From: Pseudomonadota bacterium
GTDB taxonomy: Bacteria > Myxococcota > Myxococcia > Myxococcales > Anaeromyxobacteraceae
Direction of reading: 5' to 3'
Length of the DNA stretch: 8,319 nucleotides
Assembly (NCBI GenBank): GCA_023411405.1
Contig: JAEYOU010000669.1
Coordinates: 1-8,319, forward strand
The position numbers and the translations under genes are program-made. Under the pieces are notes generated by a model. That model saw only the letters and a program-made list of their open reading frames with translations. It searched no databases and was not told where the DNA came from. Positions 1 through 6,480 of the stretch are shown one piece after another (positions within the stretch are counted from its first letter, which is position 1; every line of letters starts with the position of its first letter).

Positions 1-998
1 CCGCCAAGGCGGGCGTGGGCGCGAAGGCGCTCGCGCCCGGGCCGGACGGCCGGGTGGCGCCCGAGGCCAAGGAGACGCTGGCGGCCGAGCTCGGCTTCGC
101 GCTCACGGCGGCGGCGGGCGACTTCATCGACGCCGCGGCGCGGTTCGCGGCGGAGAAGGAGCTCAAGGTGGCGAAGGGCGACGACGCCGGCGCGCTCGAC
201 GGGGCGCTCGTGCGCGGCCTCCCGCCCGGCCACGTGCTGGTGATCGCCGCGGGCAAGGTGGACGGGCGCCTCCCGCTGGTGAAGAAGCTCGCGGGCGCGG
301 GGCGGCGCGTGACGACCGCGATCGAGACCGACGGCCCGTGGGACGCGCAGCGCCCCGTGCTGGGGCCGCTCCTCGAGATGCTCCTCGCCGGGACGGAGAA
401 GCGGTTCGATCGGGCCGGGGAGGCCGCGCTGGCGGAGCGCGTGGGCGACGACGCGCGCGTGCTCGCCTCCGAGGTCCAGAAGCTGGCGGCGTACGTCGGC
501 GATCGCAAGGTGATCGGCGCGGCCGACGTGCAGGCGGTGGTGGTCCGCGTCGCCCAGGACCCGTTCTTCGCCCTCGGGAACGCGGTCGAGGCCCGGGACC
601 TCCCCCAGGCGCTGGCGGTGCTCGAGCGCTCGTTCGAGGACGGCGCCAACGAGTTCATGATCCTCGGCTCGCTCGCCGCGACGGTGCGCCGGCTCGTGGC
701 GGAGCGCGAGCGGGGCCGCAGGGCCGCGGGCGACCGCCGGCTGCGGTCGTACGACGAGTGGCAGCACCTCGTGCTCCCCACGTTCGCCGAGGGGGAGCTC
801 GAGGGGAAGAAGCCCTACGGCTTCTGGATGAAGTACCAGGCGGCCATGCGCTTCGAGCGCGGCGAGCTGCTCGGCGCGCTCGCCGACCTTTCCGAGGCCG
901 ACCTGGCGATGAAGAGCGGGCAGGACGGCCGGATCCGCCTGGAGCGGTTCCTCCTCGGTCTCCTCGCCCCCCCGCCCACCCACCGGAGCCTCCCGTGA
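1..998 (+). CDS. holA: DNA polymerase III delta subunit, 3' part (5' end outside window)
   Basis: Delta is the clamp-loader subunit that opens the beta sliding clamp in the replisome. The frame is open from base 3, so the GTG at 15 is probably internal and the gene starts upstream. About 331 codons are visible. The stretch LVIAAGKVDGRLPLVKKL (around residues 74-91 from the GTG) looks like the end of the AAA+-like domain I. The segment ASEVQKLAAYVGDRKV followed by DPFFALGNAVEARDLPQAL matches the helical domain II and the start of the C-terminal collar domain. Seventy visible residues precede the domain I strand, rich in Ala, Gly and Asp, and they resemble an insertion more than standard domain I. 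The full protein would then be longer than the usual 340 or so residues. The TGA stop at 996-998 overlaps the metG start. Family assignment is by recognised sequence pattern, not by search. Confidence 0.85.
   Translation, partial: AKAGVGAKALAPGPDGRVAPEAKETLAAELGFALTAAAGDFIDAAARFAAEKELKVAKGDDAGALDGALVRGLPPGHVLVIAAGKVDGRLPLVKKLAGAGRRVTTAIETDGPWDAQRPVLGPLLEMLLAGTEKRFDRAGEAALAERVGDDARVLASEVQKLAAYVGDRKVIGAADVQAVVVRVAQDPFFALGNAVEARDLPQALAVLERSFEDGANEFMILGSLAATVRRLVAERERGRRAAGDRRLRSYDEWQHLVLPTFAEGELEGKKPYGFWMKYQAAMRFERGELLGALADLSEADLAMKSGQDGRIRLERFLLGLLAPPPTHRSLP
985..998 (+). promoter_or_regulatory. metG ribosome binding site and holA/metG GTGA overlap
   Basis: GGAG at 985-988 lies six bases before the GTG at 995, and that GTG shares four bases (GTGA) with the holA stop. 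This fixes the metG start, although the reading frame stays open upstream to 338, and suggests that metG is translated by re-initiation after holA. Confidence 0.75.
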
Positions 999-3079
999 GC
1001 CAGCGACTCCTCGTGACCAGCGCCCTGCCGTACGCCAACGGCCCGATCCACCTCGGCCACCTCGTCGAGTACATCCAGACCGACGTCTACGTCCGGTTCC
1101 GCCGCGCGACCGGCGACGACGTCACGTACGTCTGCGCCGCCGACTCCCACGGCACGCCCATCGAGGTGAACGCCGCCAAGGCCGGCGTCACGCCGAAGGC
1201 CTTCGTGGAGCGCTGGCGCAAGGAGCAGCACGAGGACTTCAAGCAGTTCGGGGTGGAGTTCGCGACCTACTACACCACCGACTCCGAGGAGAACCGGCGC
1301 TGGGCGTACCGGGTCTACGACGCGCTCAAGGCCAAGGGGCTCATCTACAAGAAGTCGGTCGAGCAGCTCTACTGCGAGACCGACCGGCGGTTCCTGCCGG
1401 ATCGCTTCGTGAAGGGCACCTGCCCGACCTGCGGGACGAAGGACCAGTACGGCGACGTCTGCGAGAGCTGCGGGACGACCTACGATCCCCGCGAGCTCAA
1501 GGAGCCCTACTGCGCGATCTGCCGGAACCCGCCGGTGGTCCGCACGAGCGACCACGCGTACGTGAACCTGCGCAAGCCCGAGGTGAAGGCGATCATCGAC
1601 GGCTGGGTCGCGGCCGAGGGGCACCTCGAGCCGGCGGTGCGCGAGCAGGTGAAGGGCTGGCTCGCGGATCTCCAGGACTGGTGCATCACGCGCGACGAGC
1701 CGTACTTCGGGTTCCCGGTCAACGACCCCGAGTTCCCGGGCAAGTTCCTCTACGTCTGGGTGGACGCGCCGATCGGCTACCTCTCGAGCGCCGAGCACTA
1801 CTTCGCCGCCGAGGCGCCGCAGCGGATCTCGCCGAAGGAGTTCGAGGCCCGCTACCTGGCCGAGGGCGCGCCGTCGCGGCTCGAGCACTTCATCGGGAAG
1901 GACATCCTCCGGTTCCATGCCGTGTTCTGGCCGGCGATGCTCTGGGCGACGGGCCTCAAGCGCCCCGACCGCATGCCGGTGCACGGCCACCTGACCGTCA
2001 ACGGCGAGAAGATGTCCAAGTCGCGCGGCACGTTCATCACCGCGGCCACCTACCTCGGGTCGGGCCTCGATCCGGAGCTCCTGCGGTATTTCTACGCCGC
2101 GAACCTGGGGCCGGGCGTCGCCGACCTCGACCTCTCCCTCGAGGAGTTCAAGAACCGGATCAACGCCGATCTGGCGAACAACGTCGCGAACCTCGCCTCC
2201 CGCGTCGCGGCGCTGATCGAGAAGGCCCAGAAGGCGGGGCCCACGCTCCAGGAGCAGCCCGAGGCGGCGATCGTCGAGGCGACGAGGGCCGCGCTCGACG
2301 GAGCCCGCGCGGCGTACCTCGCGCTCGAGCTGCGGGAGGTGGTGCGGCTCGCGAACCAGGTCGCGGATCGCTGCAACAAGCGGCTCCAGGAGGCGAAGCC
2401 GTGGGAGGCCCCGGCGAGCCCGGCGAGCCGCGCGCTCCTCTTCACGGTGGCCAAGTCGCTCCGCGGGATCGCGACGCTCCTCTGGCCGATCATGCCCCGG
2501 TTCGCGGACGGGCTCACCGCGGCGTTCGGCCAGGCCCGCCCCGCGACGTGGGAGGCTGGGTTCGATCCCTTCGACGGGCCGCCGGTGACCGCCGCCGGAA
2601 AGCCGCCCCAGATCGCCCGCCTGGACGCCAAGCAGACGGCGAAGCTCATCGTCGCCGCGCCGGACGGGCCCGCGGCCGCCCCGGCCGCGAAGGCGCAGGC
2701 GGCGAAGGACGCGAAGACCGCTCCCGCCGCCGCGGCGCAGGCGACGCCCGGCGTCATCACCTACGACGAGTTCGCGAAGGTGGAGCTCCGGGTGGCGGTG
2801 ATCAAGACCGCGGAGAAGGTGAAGGGCGCGGACAAGCTCCTGCACCTGACCGTGGACGCCGGCGACCCGGAGCCGCGGACCATCGTGGCCGGGATCGCGC
2901 TCGCGTACCCGGACCCGGCGGCGCTCGTCGGGAAGCGGATCGTGGTGGTCGCGAACCTCGCGCCGCGGCCGCTCCGGGGCATCACCTCGCACGGGATGCT
3001 GCTCGCCGCGGGCGAGGCGCCGAACCTCCAGGTCGTGACGGTGGGGGAGGGGATCGCGCCGGGGACGAGGGTGAAGTGA
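995..3079 (+). CDS. metG: Methionyl-tRNA synthetase with C-terminal tRNA-binding domain
   Basis: This class I synthetase (694 aa) charges tRNA-Met with methionine in the cytoplasm. The catalytic core starts at once with TSALPYANGPIHLGHL, giving the HIGH-type signature HLGH at residues 19-22. KMSKS is at 339-343. The connective domain carries CPTC (C143, C146) and CESC (C156, C159), a Cys4 zinc site. It also has CETD (C127, D130) and CAIC (C173, C176), which together look like a second metal site as in archaeal-type four-knuckle enzymes. An Ala/Pro/Lys-rich linker spans about 553-586. A C-terminal OB-fold of the Trbp111/EMAP-II type follows from about 587, with KVELRVAVI and SHGMLLAAG. That domain usually aids tRNA binding and dimerisation. 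The start GTG overlaps the holA stop and the TGA stop overlaps the tatD start, so the three genes are probably one operon. Confidence 0.97.
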   Translation: MSQRLLVTSALPYANGPIHLGHLVEYIQTDVYVRFRRATGDDVTYVCAADSHGTPIEVNAAKAGVTPKAFVERWRKEQHEDFKQFGVEFATYYTTDSEENRRWAYRVYDALKAKGLIYKKSVEQLYCETDRRFLPDRFVKGTCPTCGTKDQYGDVCESCGTTYDPRELKEPYCAICRNPPVVRTSDHAYVNLRKPEVKAIIDGWVAAEGHLEPAVREQVKGWLADLQDWCITRDEPYFGFPVNDPEFPGKFLYVWVDAPIGYLSSAEHYFAAEAPQRISPKEFEARYLAEGAPSRLEHFIGKDILRFHAVFWPAMLWATGLKRPDRMPVHGHLTVNGEKMSKSRGTFITAATYLGSGLDPELLRYFYAANLGPGVADLDLSLEEFKNRINADLANNVANLASRVAALIEKAQKAGPTLQEQPEAAIVEATRAALDGARAAYLALELREVVRLANQVADRCNKRLQEAKPWEAPASPASRALLFTVAKSLRGIATLLWPIMPRFADGLTAAFGQARPATWEAGFDPFDGPPVTAAGKPPQIARLDAKQTAKLIVAAPDGPAAAPAAKAQAAKDAKTAPAAAAQATPGVITYDEFAKVELRVAVIKTAEKVKGADKLLHLTVDAGDPEPRTIVAGIALAYPDPAALVGKRIVVVANLAPRPLRGITSHGMLLAAGEAPNLQVVTVGEGIAPGTRVK
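3067..3079 (+). promoter_or_regulatory. tatD ribosome binding site and metG/tatD GTGA overlap
   Basis: GAGG at 3067-3070 sits five bases before the GTG at 3076, which overlaps the metG TGA as GTGA. It is the same arrangement as at the holA/metG boundary. This choice of start gives an N-terminus only ten residues before the conserved HxH motif, as usual for TatD proteins. Confidence 0.7.
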
Positions 3080-3873
3080 CGCTCGCCGCGCGGCCGATCG
3101 ACTCCCACGCCCACCTCGACGGCGAGGACTTCGGCGCCGATCTCGACGCCGTGATCGCGCGCGCCCGCGCGGTGCTCGCGCACGTCGTCCTCGTCGGCCT
3201 CTGGCGGAAGCCCGGCGACTTCGGGAACGCCCGCGCGCTCGCCGCGCGCGAGCCGGCGTTCTTCTCGGCGACGGTCGGGATCCATCCGCACGACTGCGCC
3301 CGCGTGCCGGAGGAGGACTGGGCCGCGTGCGAGCGGCTCGCCCGCGCGCCCGCGACGATCGCCGTCGGGGAGACCGGCCTCGACTACCACTACGACCTCT
3401 CCCCGCGCGACGTGCAGGTCGCGAGCTTCCGGCGGTCCATCCGGATGGCCGCCGCGGCGGGGAAGCCGCTCGTCGTCCACGTGCGCGAGGCCGACGCGGA
3501 CTGCGCCCGCGTGCTGCGCGAGGAGGGCGTCCCGGCGCGCGGCGGCGTCATCCATTGCTTCACCGGCGACGCCGCGGCGGCCCGCGCCTACCTCGACCTC
3601 GGCCTGTTCGTCTCGGTGGCGGGCATCGTGACCTTCAGGACCGCCGAGGCCATCCGCGACGCGGTCCGGATCGTCCCGCGCGACCGGCTGCTCGTCGAGA
3701 CCGACAGCCCGTACCTCGCGCCCATCCCGTTCCGCGGGAAGCGGAACGAGCCCGCGCACGTCGTCGAGACCGCGAAGAAGGTGGCGGAGCTGTGGGGGAC
3801 GACGTTCGAGGAGGTCGCCGCGGTCACCGCCGAGAACTCGCGCCGGCTGTTCGGCCTGACAACTGACAACTGA
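3076..3873 (+). CDS. tatD: TatD family metal-dependent deoxyribonuclease/hydrolase
   Basis: The 265-residue product has the full TatD TIM-barrel signature. Metal ligands visible are H11 and H13 (DSHAHLD), E99 (GETGLDYHYD), H135 (VVHVREAD), H160 (IHCFTGD) and D210 (ETDSPYLAP). Family members are cytoplasmic, two-metal 3'-5' DNA exonucleases implicated in DNA repair and oxidative-stress survival; some also act as D-aminoacyl or other hydrolases, so the precise substrate is open. metG-tatD adjacency is common in bacteria. The conserved C-terminal helix (ENSRRLFGL) is followed by only four residues, TTDN. These four residues and the TGA are encoded by a CTGACAA heptad repeat, so the original stop codon seems to have been replaced or overrun by repeat DNA. 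Confidence 0.93.
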   Translation: MTLAARPIDSHAHLDGEDFGADLDAVIARARAVLAHVVLVGLWRKPGDFGNARALAAREPAFFSATVGIHPHDCARVPEEDWAACERLARAPATIAVGETGLDYHYDLSPRDVQVASFRRSIRMAAAAGKPLVVHVREADADCARVLREEGVPARGGVIHCFTGDAAAARAYLDLGLFVSVAGIVTFRTAEAIRDAVRIVPRDRLLVETDSPYLAPIPFRGKRNEPAHVVETAKKVAELWGTTFEEVAAVTAENSRRLFGLTTDN

Positions 3874-3886
3874 CAACTGTCAGTCA
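3856..3886. repeat. CTGACAA heptad tandem repeat at the tatD/HAD convergent junction
   Basis: Three perfect CTGACAA units (3856-3876) are followed by a variant, CTGTCAG (3877-3883). The tract is far lower in GC than its surroundings. It supplies the last four codons and stop of tatD and ends directly at the stop of the minus-strand HAD gene (3884-3886). Related heptads recur at 7226-7260 and 7285-7338, so this is a dispersed repeat family. Confidence 0.85.
3869..3884. terminator. Short palindrome between convergent stops (weak terminator candidate)
   Basis: ACTGACA and TGTCAGT are perfect 7-base arms around the two-base centre AC. The palindrome forms because the last heptad unit is inverted relative to the others. 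A real RNA hairpin would need to sacrifice central pairs for its loop, and no U-tract follows on either strand. A role as a bidirectional terminator is therefore only a possibility, based mainly on its place between converging genes. Confidence 0.25.
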
Positions 3887-4606
3887 CCCCTCCCAGCTGC
3901 CCCACTCGTCCGCCACGTCCGGCTCGCCGGGGCGGTTCCGCTCCTTCCACGTCGTGACCTCCCAGCCGCGGCGCTCGGCGATCTCGCGGAACGCGGGCTT
4001 GGGGTTCACGACCACCGGGTTGCCCACCGCCTCGAACAGCGGCGTGTCGGCGACGGAGTCGGAGTAGAGGAAGCTCAGCCCTGGGTCCAGGTCGTACTCC
4101 GCGAGCACCTGCTCCACGGCCGCCCGCTTCCCGTCCCGGAAGACGACCGGCGGCACGAGCTGCCCGGTCAGCTTCCCCCCCTCGATGCGCACGCGCGTGC
4201 CGACGGCGGCGTGGACGCGGAGGTGGCGGCCGATCTCGTCCACGATGTACTGCGAGGATCCGGAGGCGATGACGACGAAGTGGCCGGAGAGGAGGTGCCG
4301 CCGGAGCTGCCGCATGGCGCCGCTCGTGATCCGCTTGCGGAGGTGGCGCTCGAAGCAGAGGTGCGCGTGCGCCTTCACGACGTCCGCGTACAGCCCCTGC
4401 TGGCAGATCGATCCCGCCTCCACCATGTCCTGCTCGGTGAGCCGGTCGCGCGCGTACTCGTAGATGAGGCGCGGGATGCGGGACCGCTGGTCCGGCCGCA
4501 TCACCTTCTCGCTGTAGAGGTACCAGGTGAAGATCGTGCCCGAGTTGCCGTCGAGCAGCGAGTCGTCCACGTCGAAGATGGCGGCGGTGCGGGAGAACGG
4601 GGTCAT
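3884..4606 (-). CDS. HAD-IB (SerB-like) phosphatase
   Basis: This 240-residue protein belongs to HAD subfamily IB, the group that includes phosphoserine phosphatase SerB. Motif I is FDVDDSLLDG with the predicted nucleophile D12 and acid/base D14. Motif II is IASGSS with S115, motif III is K160 in RDGK, and motif IV is YSDSVADTPL with D183 and D187. A helical cap (about 21-95) follows motif I, as in this subfamily. The substrate cannot be read from the sequence: phosphoserine, a lipid phosphate or another small phosphomonoester are all possible, and the cap lacks signatures I can tie to SerB itself. No signal peptide or membrane segment is seen. The ATG has no clear Shine-Dalgarno. The gene lies 137 bp downstream of the HD gene on the same strand, with hairpins between them. 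Its stop abuts the heptad repeat. Confidence 0.88.
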   Translation of the reverse strand: MTPFSRTAAIFDVDDSLLDGNSGTIFTWYLYSEKVMRPDQRSRIPRLIYEYARDRLTEQDMVEAGSICQQGLYADVVKAHAHLCFERHLRKRITSGAMRQLRRHLLSGHFVVIASGSSQYIVDEIGRHLRVHAAVGTRVRIEGGKLTGQLVPPVVFRDGKRAAVEQVLAEYDLDPGLSFLYSDSVADTPLFEAVGNPVVVNPKPAFREIAERRGWEVTTWKERNRPGEPDVADEWGSWEG

Positions 4607-4619
4607 GCGGCGCGTTCGC

Positions 4620-4652
4620 CCGCTCGCCCTTCGACAGGCTCAGGGCGAGCGG
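4620..4652. repeat. Hairpin A of a paired palindromic repeat
   Basis: An 11-bp perfect stem (4620-4630 with 4642-4652, core CGCTCGCCCT/AGGGCGAGCG) encloses an 11-nt loop, TCGACAGGCTC. The element resembles the CTTCGACAGGCTCAGG-type intergenic repeats that I recall from many GC-rich genomes. It lies just upstream of the HAD start on the minus strand. It has no U-tract. Confidence 0.85.
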
Positions 4653-4663
4653 ACACGAGAGGC

Positions 4664-4694
4664 CGTTCGTGGTGAGCCTGTCGAACCACGAGCG
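4664..4694. repeat. Hairpin B, partner with complementary loop
   Basis: A 10-bp stem with one G.U-type mismatch (4664-4673 with 4685-4694, CGTTCGTGGT/ACCACGAGCG) encloses the 11-nt loop GAGCCTGTCGA. That loop is the exact reverse complement of the loop of hairpin A. The stems of A and B are unrelated, so the shared core has been kept separately from the arms. Eleven bases separate the two hairpins. Confidence 0.85.
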
Positions 4695-4696
4695 TT

Positions 4697-4726
4697 GCGC
4701 CGCCCCCGGCGGGGAGCGGGCGGCGC
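4697..4726. terminator. GC-rich hairpin after the HD gene (terminator-like, no U-tract)
   Basis: A 9-bp perfect stem, GCGCCGCCC (4697-4705) with GGGCGGCGC (4718-4726), has a 12-nt loop. It begins 17 bases past the HD gene stop on the minus strand, where a terminator or 3'-end stabiliser would be expected. The minus-strand bases after it are not T-rich, so it may act as a 3' block against exonucleases or with Rho instead of as a classical terminator. Confidence 0.35.
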
Positions 4727-4743
4727 TGCGCTGGAATGATAGC

Positions 4744-6384
4744 TCACTCCGGCTTCGGCTCGGGGGCCGCCGCCGCCGAAGGCTCGGCGGAGGTCGCCTC
4801 CGTGGCCGAGGTCGCCTCCGTGGCCGAGGCCGTCTCCGTGGCCGAGGTCGTCTCCTCAGCGGGCGGAGGAGCCTCGGGGAGGTGCGAGGTCTCCGCAGCA
4901 GCGGCGTCGTCCGCGGCCGAGGCCTCGCCCGGCTTCTCCTCGCCCTTGCCGGTGTCCTCGAGCTTCTGCGCGAGCGCCGCGAACGGGTTGTGCGTCAGCG
5001 CCTTGCGCTCCGAGGGACGGTGCGGGCCGGTGTCGCCGGGGAGGCGCGGGCCGGTGTAGCCCCGCTTCTTGTCCCCGCCCGGGCCGCCGAATCCGCGGTG
5101 CTCGCGCGGGCCGCGCTCCGGCGGCCGGTCCGGCCGCTCCCCGCGGTCGTTCCGCTCGGGCCGCGGCGGACGCTCCGGCCTGGGTTGGGCAGGGGCCGCG
5201 CCCTCGGCGGGGGCGCCCTCGGCCTTTCCCTCCACCTGCGCTTGCGTCTGGCTCGCCGGGCGTCCCTCCGGGCGCCGCGGCTTCTGGTCGCGATCCTTCG
5301 GCCGCTTCTTCTGGGCGCCGTTCCCCGGCTGTCCCTCGCGCGGCACGTAGATCACCGGCGTCAGGAGCTCGGGCGCCGGACCCTTCTTCTCGGCCTGCAC
5401 CGTCGGCAGCGCGCCACGCCAGATCGGCTGCTCGTAGACGTTGTTCGAGTCCGTCCAGCGGCGGTTCCCGCCCTCGCGGCCCATGAGGTTGAGCCAGGAG
5501 TTCACGCGGCTGTCGAGCTCGTCGATGGCGTGCGTGATCATCGCCTCGAGCGTCATCGGCACCTTGGGCGACCCGAACTCGAGCTTGCCGTGGTGCGCGA
5601 GCACGATGTGCACGATGTGCTGCTCGAGCTCCCGCGAGACGCCCACGCGCCGGGCCTTGTCGTGCACCCACTGCGCGGTCATCACGAGGTGCCCGACGAG
5701 GCGGCCCTCGTCGGTGTACTCGACGCTCCGCTCGCCCGAGAGCTCGCGGATCTTGGCGAGGTCGTGGAAGAACGCGCCGGCGACGAGGAGGTCGCGATCG
5801 ACCTGCGGGTAGTGATCCGCCACGCGGTGGGCGAGCTTGAGGCACGAGACGGTGTGCTCGAGGAGGCCGCCCGGGTAGGCGTGGTGCACGGTCTTGGCGG
5901 CCGGGAACCGGCGCAGCCGGTGGGCCACGTCCTCGTCGTCGGTGAAGGCCTTGATGAGGTCCTTCACGTGCGGATCGACGACCGTGTCCACGAGCGCGAG
6001 CAGCTCCTTCCAGAGCGCGTCGTCCTCGCCGTGCGCCGGGGCCTTCTCGGGCTTCTTCGGCTCGGGCGGCGGGACGAAGACGAACTCCGCGGCCTCGATC
6101 GCGGCCGGGTCGAGCTTCGACACCGTCTCGATCTTGAGCTGCGGCTTGCCCTGGAAGGCGCCGATGGCGCCCTCGACCTCGACGTAGTCCTTCTCCTCGA
6201 AGAGGGGCGTCAGCTCCTCGACGCGGTCGAACGACCGCGCCTCCAGCTCGCCCGTCTTGTCGACGAACGTGACCGAGAGGTAGGTCTTGCCGCTCTTCGC
6301 CGTCGGTGTGGCCTTGCGGGCGACGAGGAAGGCGCTCTTCAGCCGCTCGCCTTCCTTGACGTCCTTCACCCAGATCTTCTCCAT
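4744..6384 (-). CDS. YhaM-type 3'-5' exoribonuclease (OB-fold + HD domain) with long disordered tail
   Basis: The 546-residue product combines an N-terminal OB-fold (about 1-95, with TYLSVTFVDKTGELEAR) and an HD phosphohydrolase domain (about 165-300). HD metal ligands visible are H177 (GGLLEHT), H207-D208 (AFFHDLAK), H232 (GHL), H264-H265 (LAHHG) and D288 (HAIDELDSR). This is the layout of Bacillus YhaM, a 3'-5' exoribonuclease of about 314 residues that trims mRNA ends. From about 350 to the end lies a roughly 195-residue tail absent from YhaM. It has an Arg/Pro/Glu/Gly-rich part (355-460), a short hydrophobic motif NPFAALAQKL (466-475), and an acidic Ala/Thr/Glu tail with a six-residue repeat (about 512-533). 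Nuclease activity is inferred from the family. The tail suggests RNA or partner binding. No Shine-Dalgarno precedes the ATG; a promoter candidate lies just upstream. Confidence 0.85.
   Translation of the reverse strand: MEKIWVKDVKEGERLKSAFLVARKATPTAKSGKTYLSVTFVDKTGELEARSFDRVEELTPLFEEKDYVEVEGAIGAFQGKPQLKIETVSKLDPAAIEAAEFVFVPPPEPKKPEKAPAHGEDDALWKELLALVDTVVDPHVKDLIKAFTDDEDVAHRLRRFPAAKTVHHAYPGGLLEHTVSCLKLAHRVADHYPQVDRDLLVAGAFFHDLAKIRELSGERSVEYTDEGRLVGHLVMTAQWVHDKARRVGVSRELEQHIVHIVLAHHGKLEFGSPKVPMTLEAMITHAIDELDSRVNSWLNLMGREGGNRRWTDSNNVYEQPIWRGALPTVQAEKKGPAPELLTPVIYVPREGQPGNGAQKKRPKDRDQKPRRPEGRPASQTQAQVEGKAEGAPAEGAAPAQPRPERPPRPERNDRGERPDRPPERGPREHRGFGGPGGDKKRGYTGPRLPGDTGPHRPSERKALTHNPFAALAQKLEDTGKGEEKPGEASAADDAAAAETSHLPEAPPPAEETTSATETASATEATSATEATSAEPSAAAAPEPKPE
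4790..4858. repeat. 18-bp minisatellite in the 3' end of the HD gene
   Basis: The unit GAGGTCGCCTCCGTGGCC occurs at 4790-4807 and 4808-4825. A near copy (4826-4843) and a partial one (4844-4858) follow. The period is a multiple of three, so on the minus strand it encodes an in-frame SATEAT-like hexapeptide repeat in the disordered tail. Copy number probably varies among strains. Confidence 0.85.
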
Positions 6385-6393
6385 GGGGGCGGT

Positions 6394-6422
6394 AAGCTAG
6401 CTCAGCGGAACGTGGGAGACAA
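6394..6422 (-). promoter_or_regulatory. Candidate sigma-70 type promoter of the HD gene
   Basis: On the minus strand, TTGTCT (6422-6417) resembles a -35 box and TAGCTT (6399-6394) a weak -10 box, with a 17-base spacer. The -10 ends only nine bases before the ATG, so the transcript would be nearly leaderless. This fits the lack of a Shine-Dalgarno. The rest of the 96-bp SRAP-HD gap shows only a weak 6-bp stem and no clear terminator. Confidence 0.3.
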
Positions 6423-6480
6423 CACGGATTCCGGCCAGCCGCGGGCCTTCGCGACGCGGCGCGCCCCATCGGTGAACCGG

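Noticed and set aside
15..17. GTG at 15 as the holA start
   Set aside because: The frame is open to the window edge, and the first part of domain I is missing, so the true start lies outside.
338..994. Upstream extension of the metG frame
   Set aside because: The extension is out of frame with holA, Arg/Pro/Gly-rich and meaningless; the GTG at 995 has a ribosome site and gives the standard MetRS N-terminus.
815..2992. Long minus-strand open frame opposite metG
   Set aside because: Its sequence is Arg/Val/Leu-rich with no recognisable domain, and metG on the other strand is unambiguous.
3327..3866. Alternative plus-strand frame inside tatD
   Set aside because: It is an Arg-rich shadow with no motifs; all TatD metal ligands are in the other frame.
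6385..6480. Rho-independent terminator in the SRAP-HD gap
   Set aside because: Only a 6-bp stem (GCCGCG/CGCGGC) with an 11-base loop can be formed and there is no T-run.
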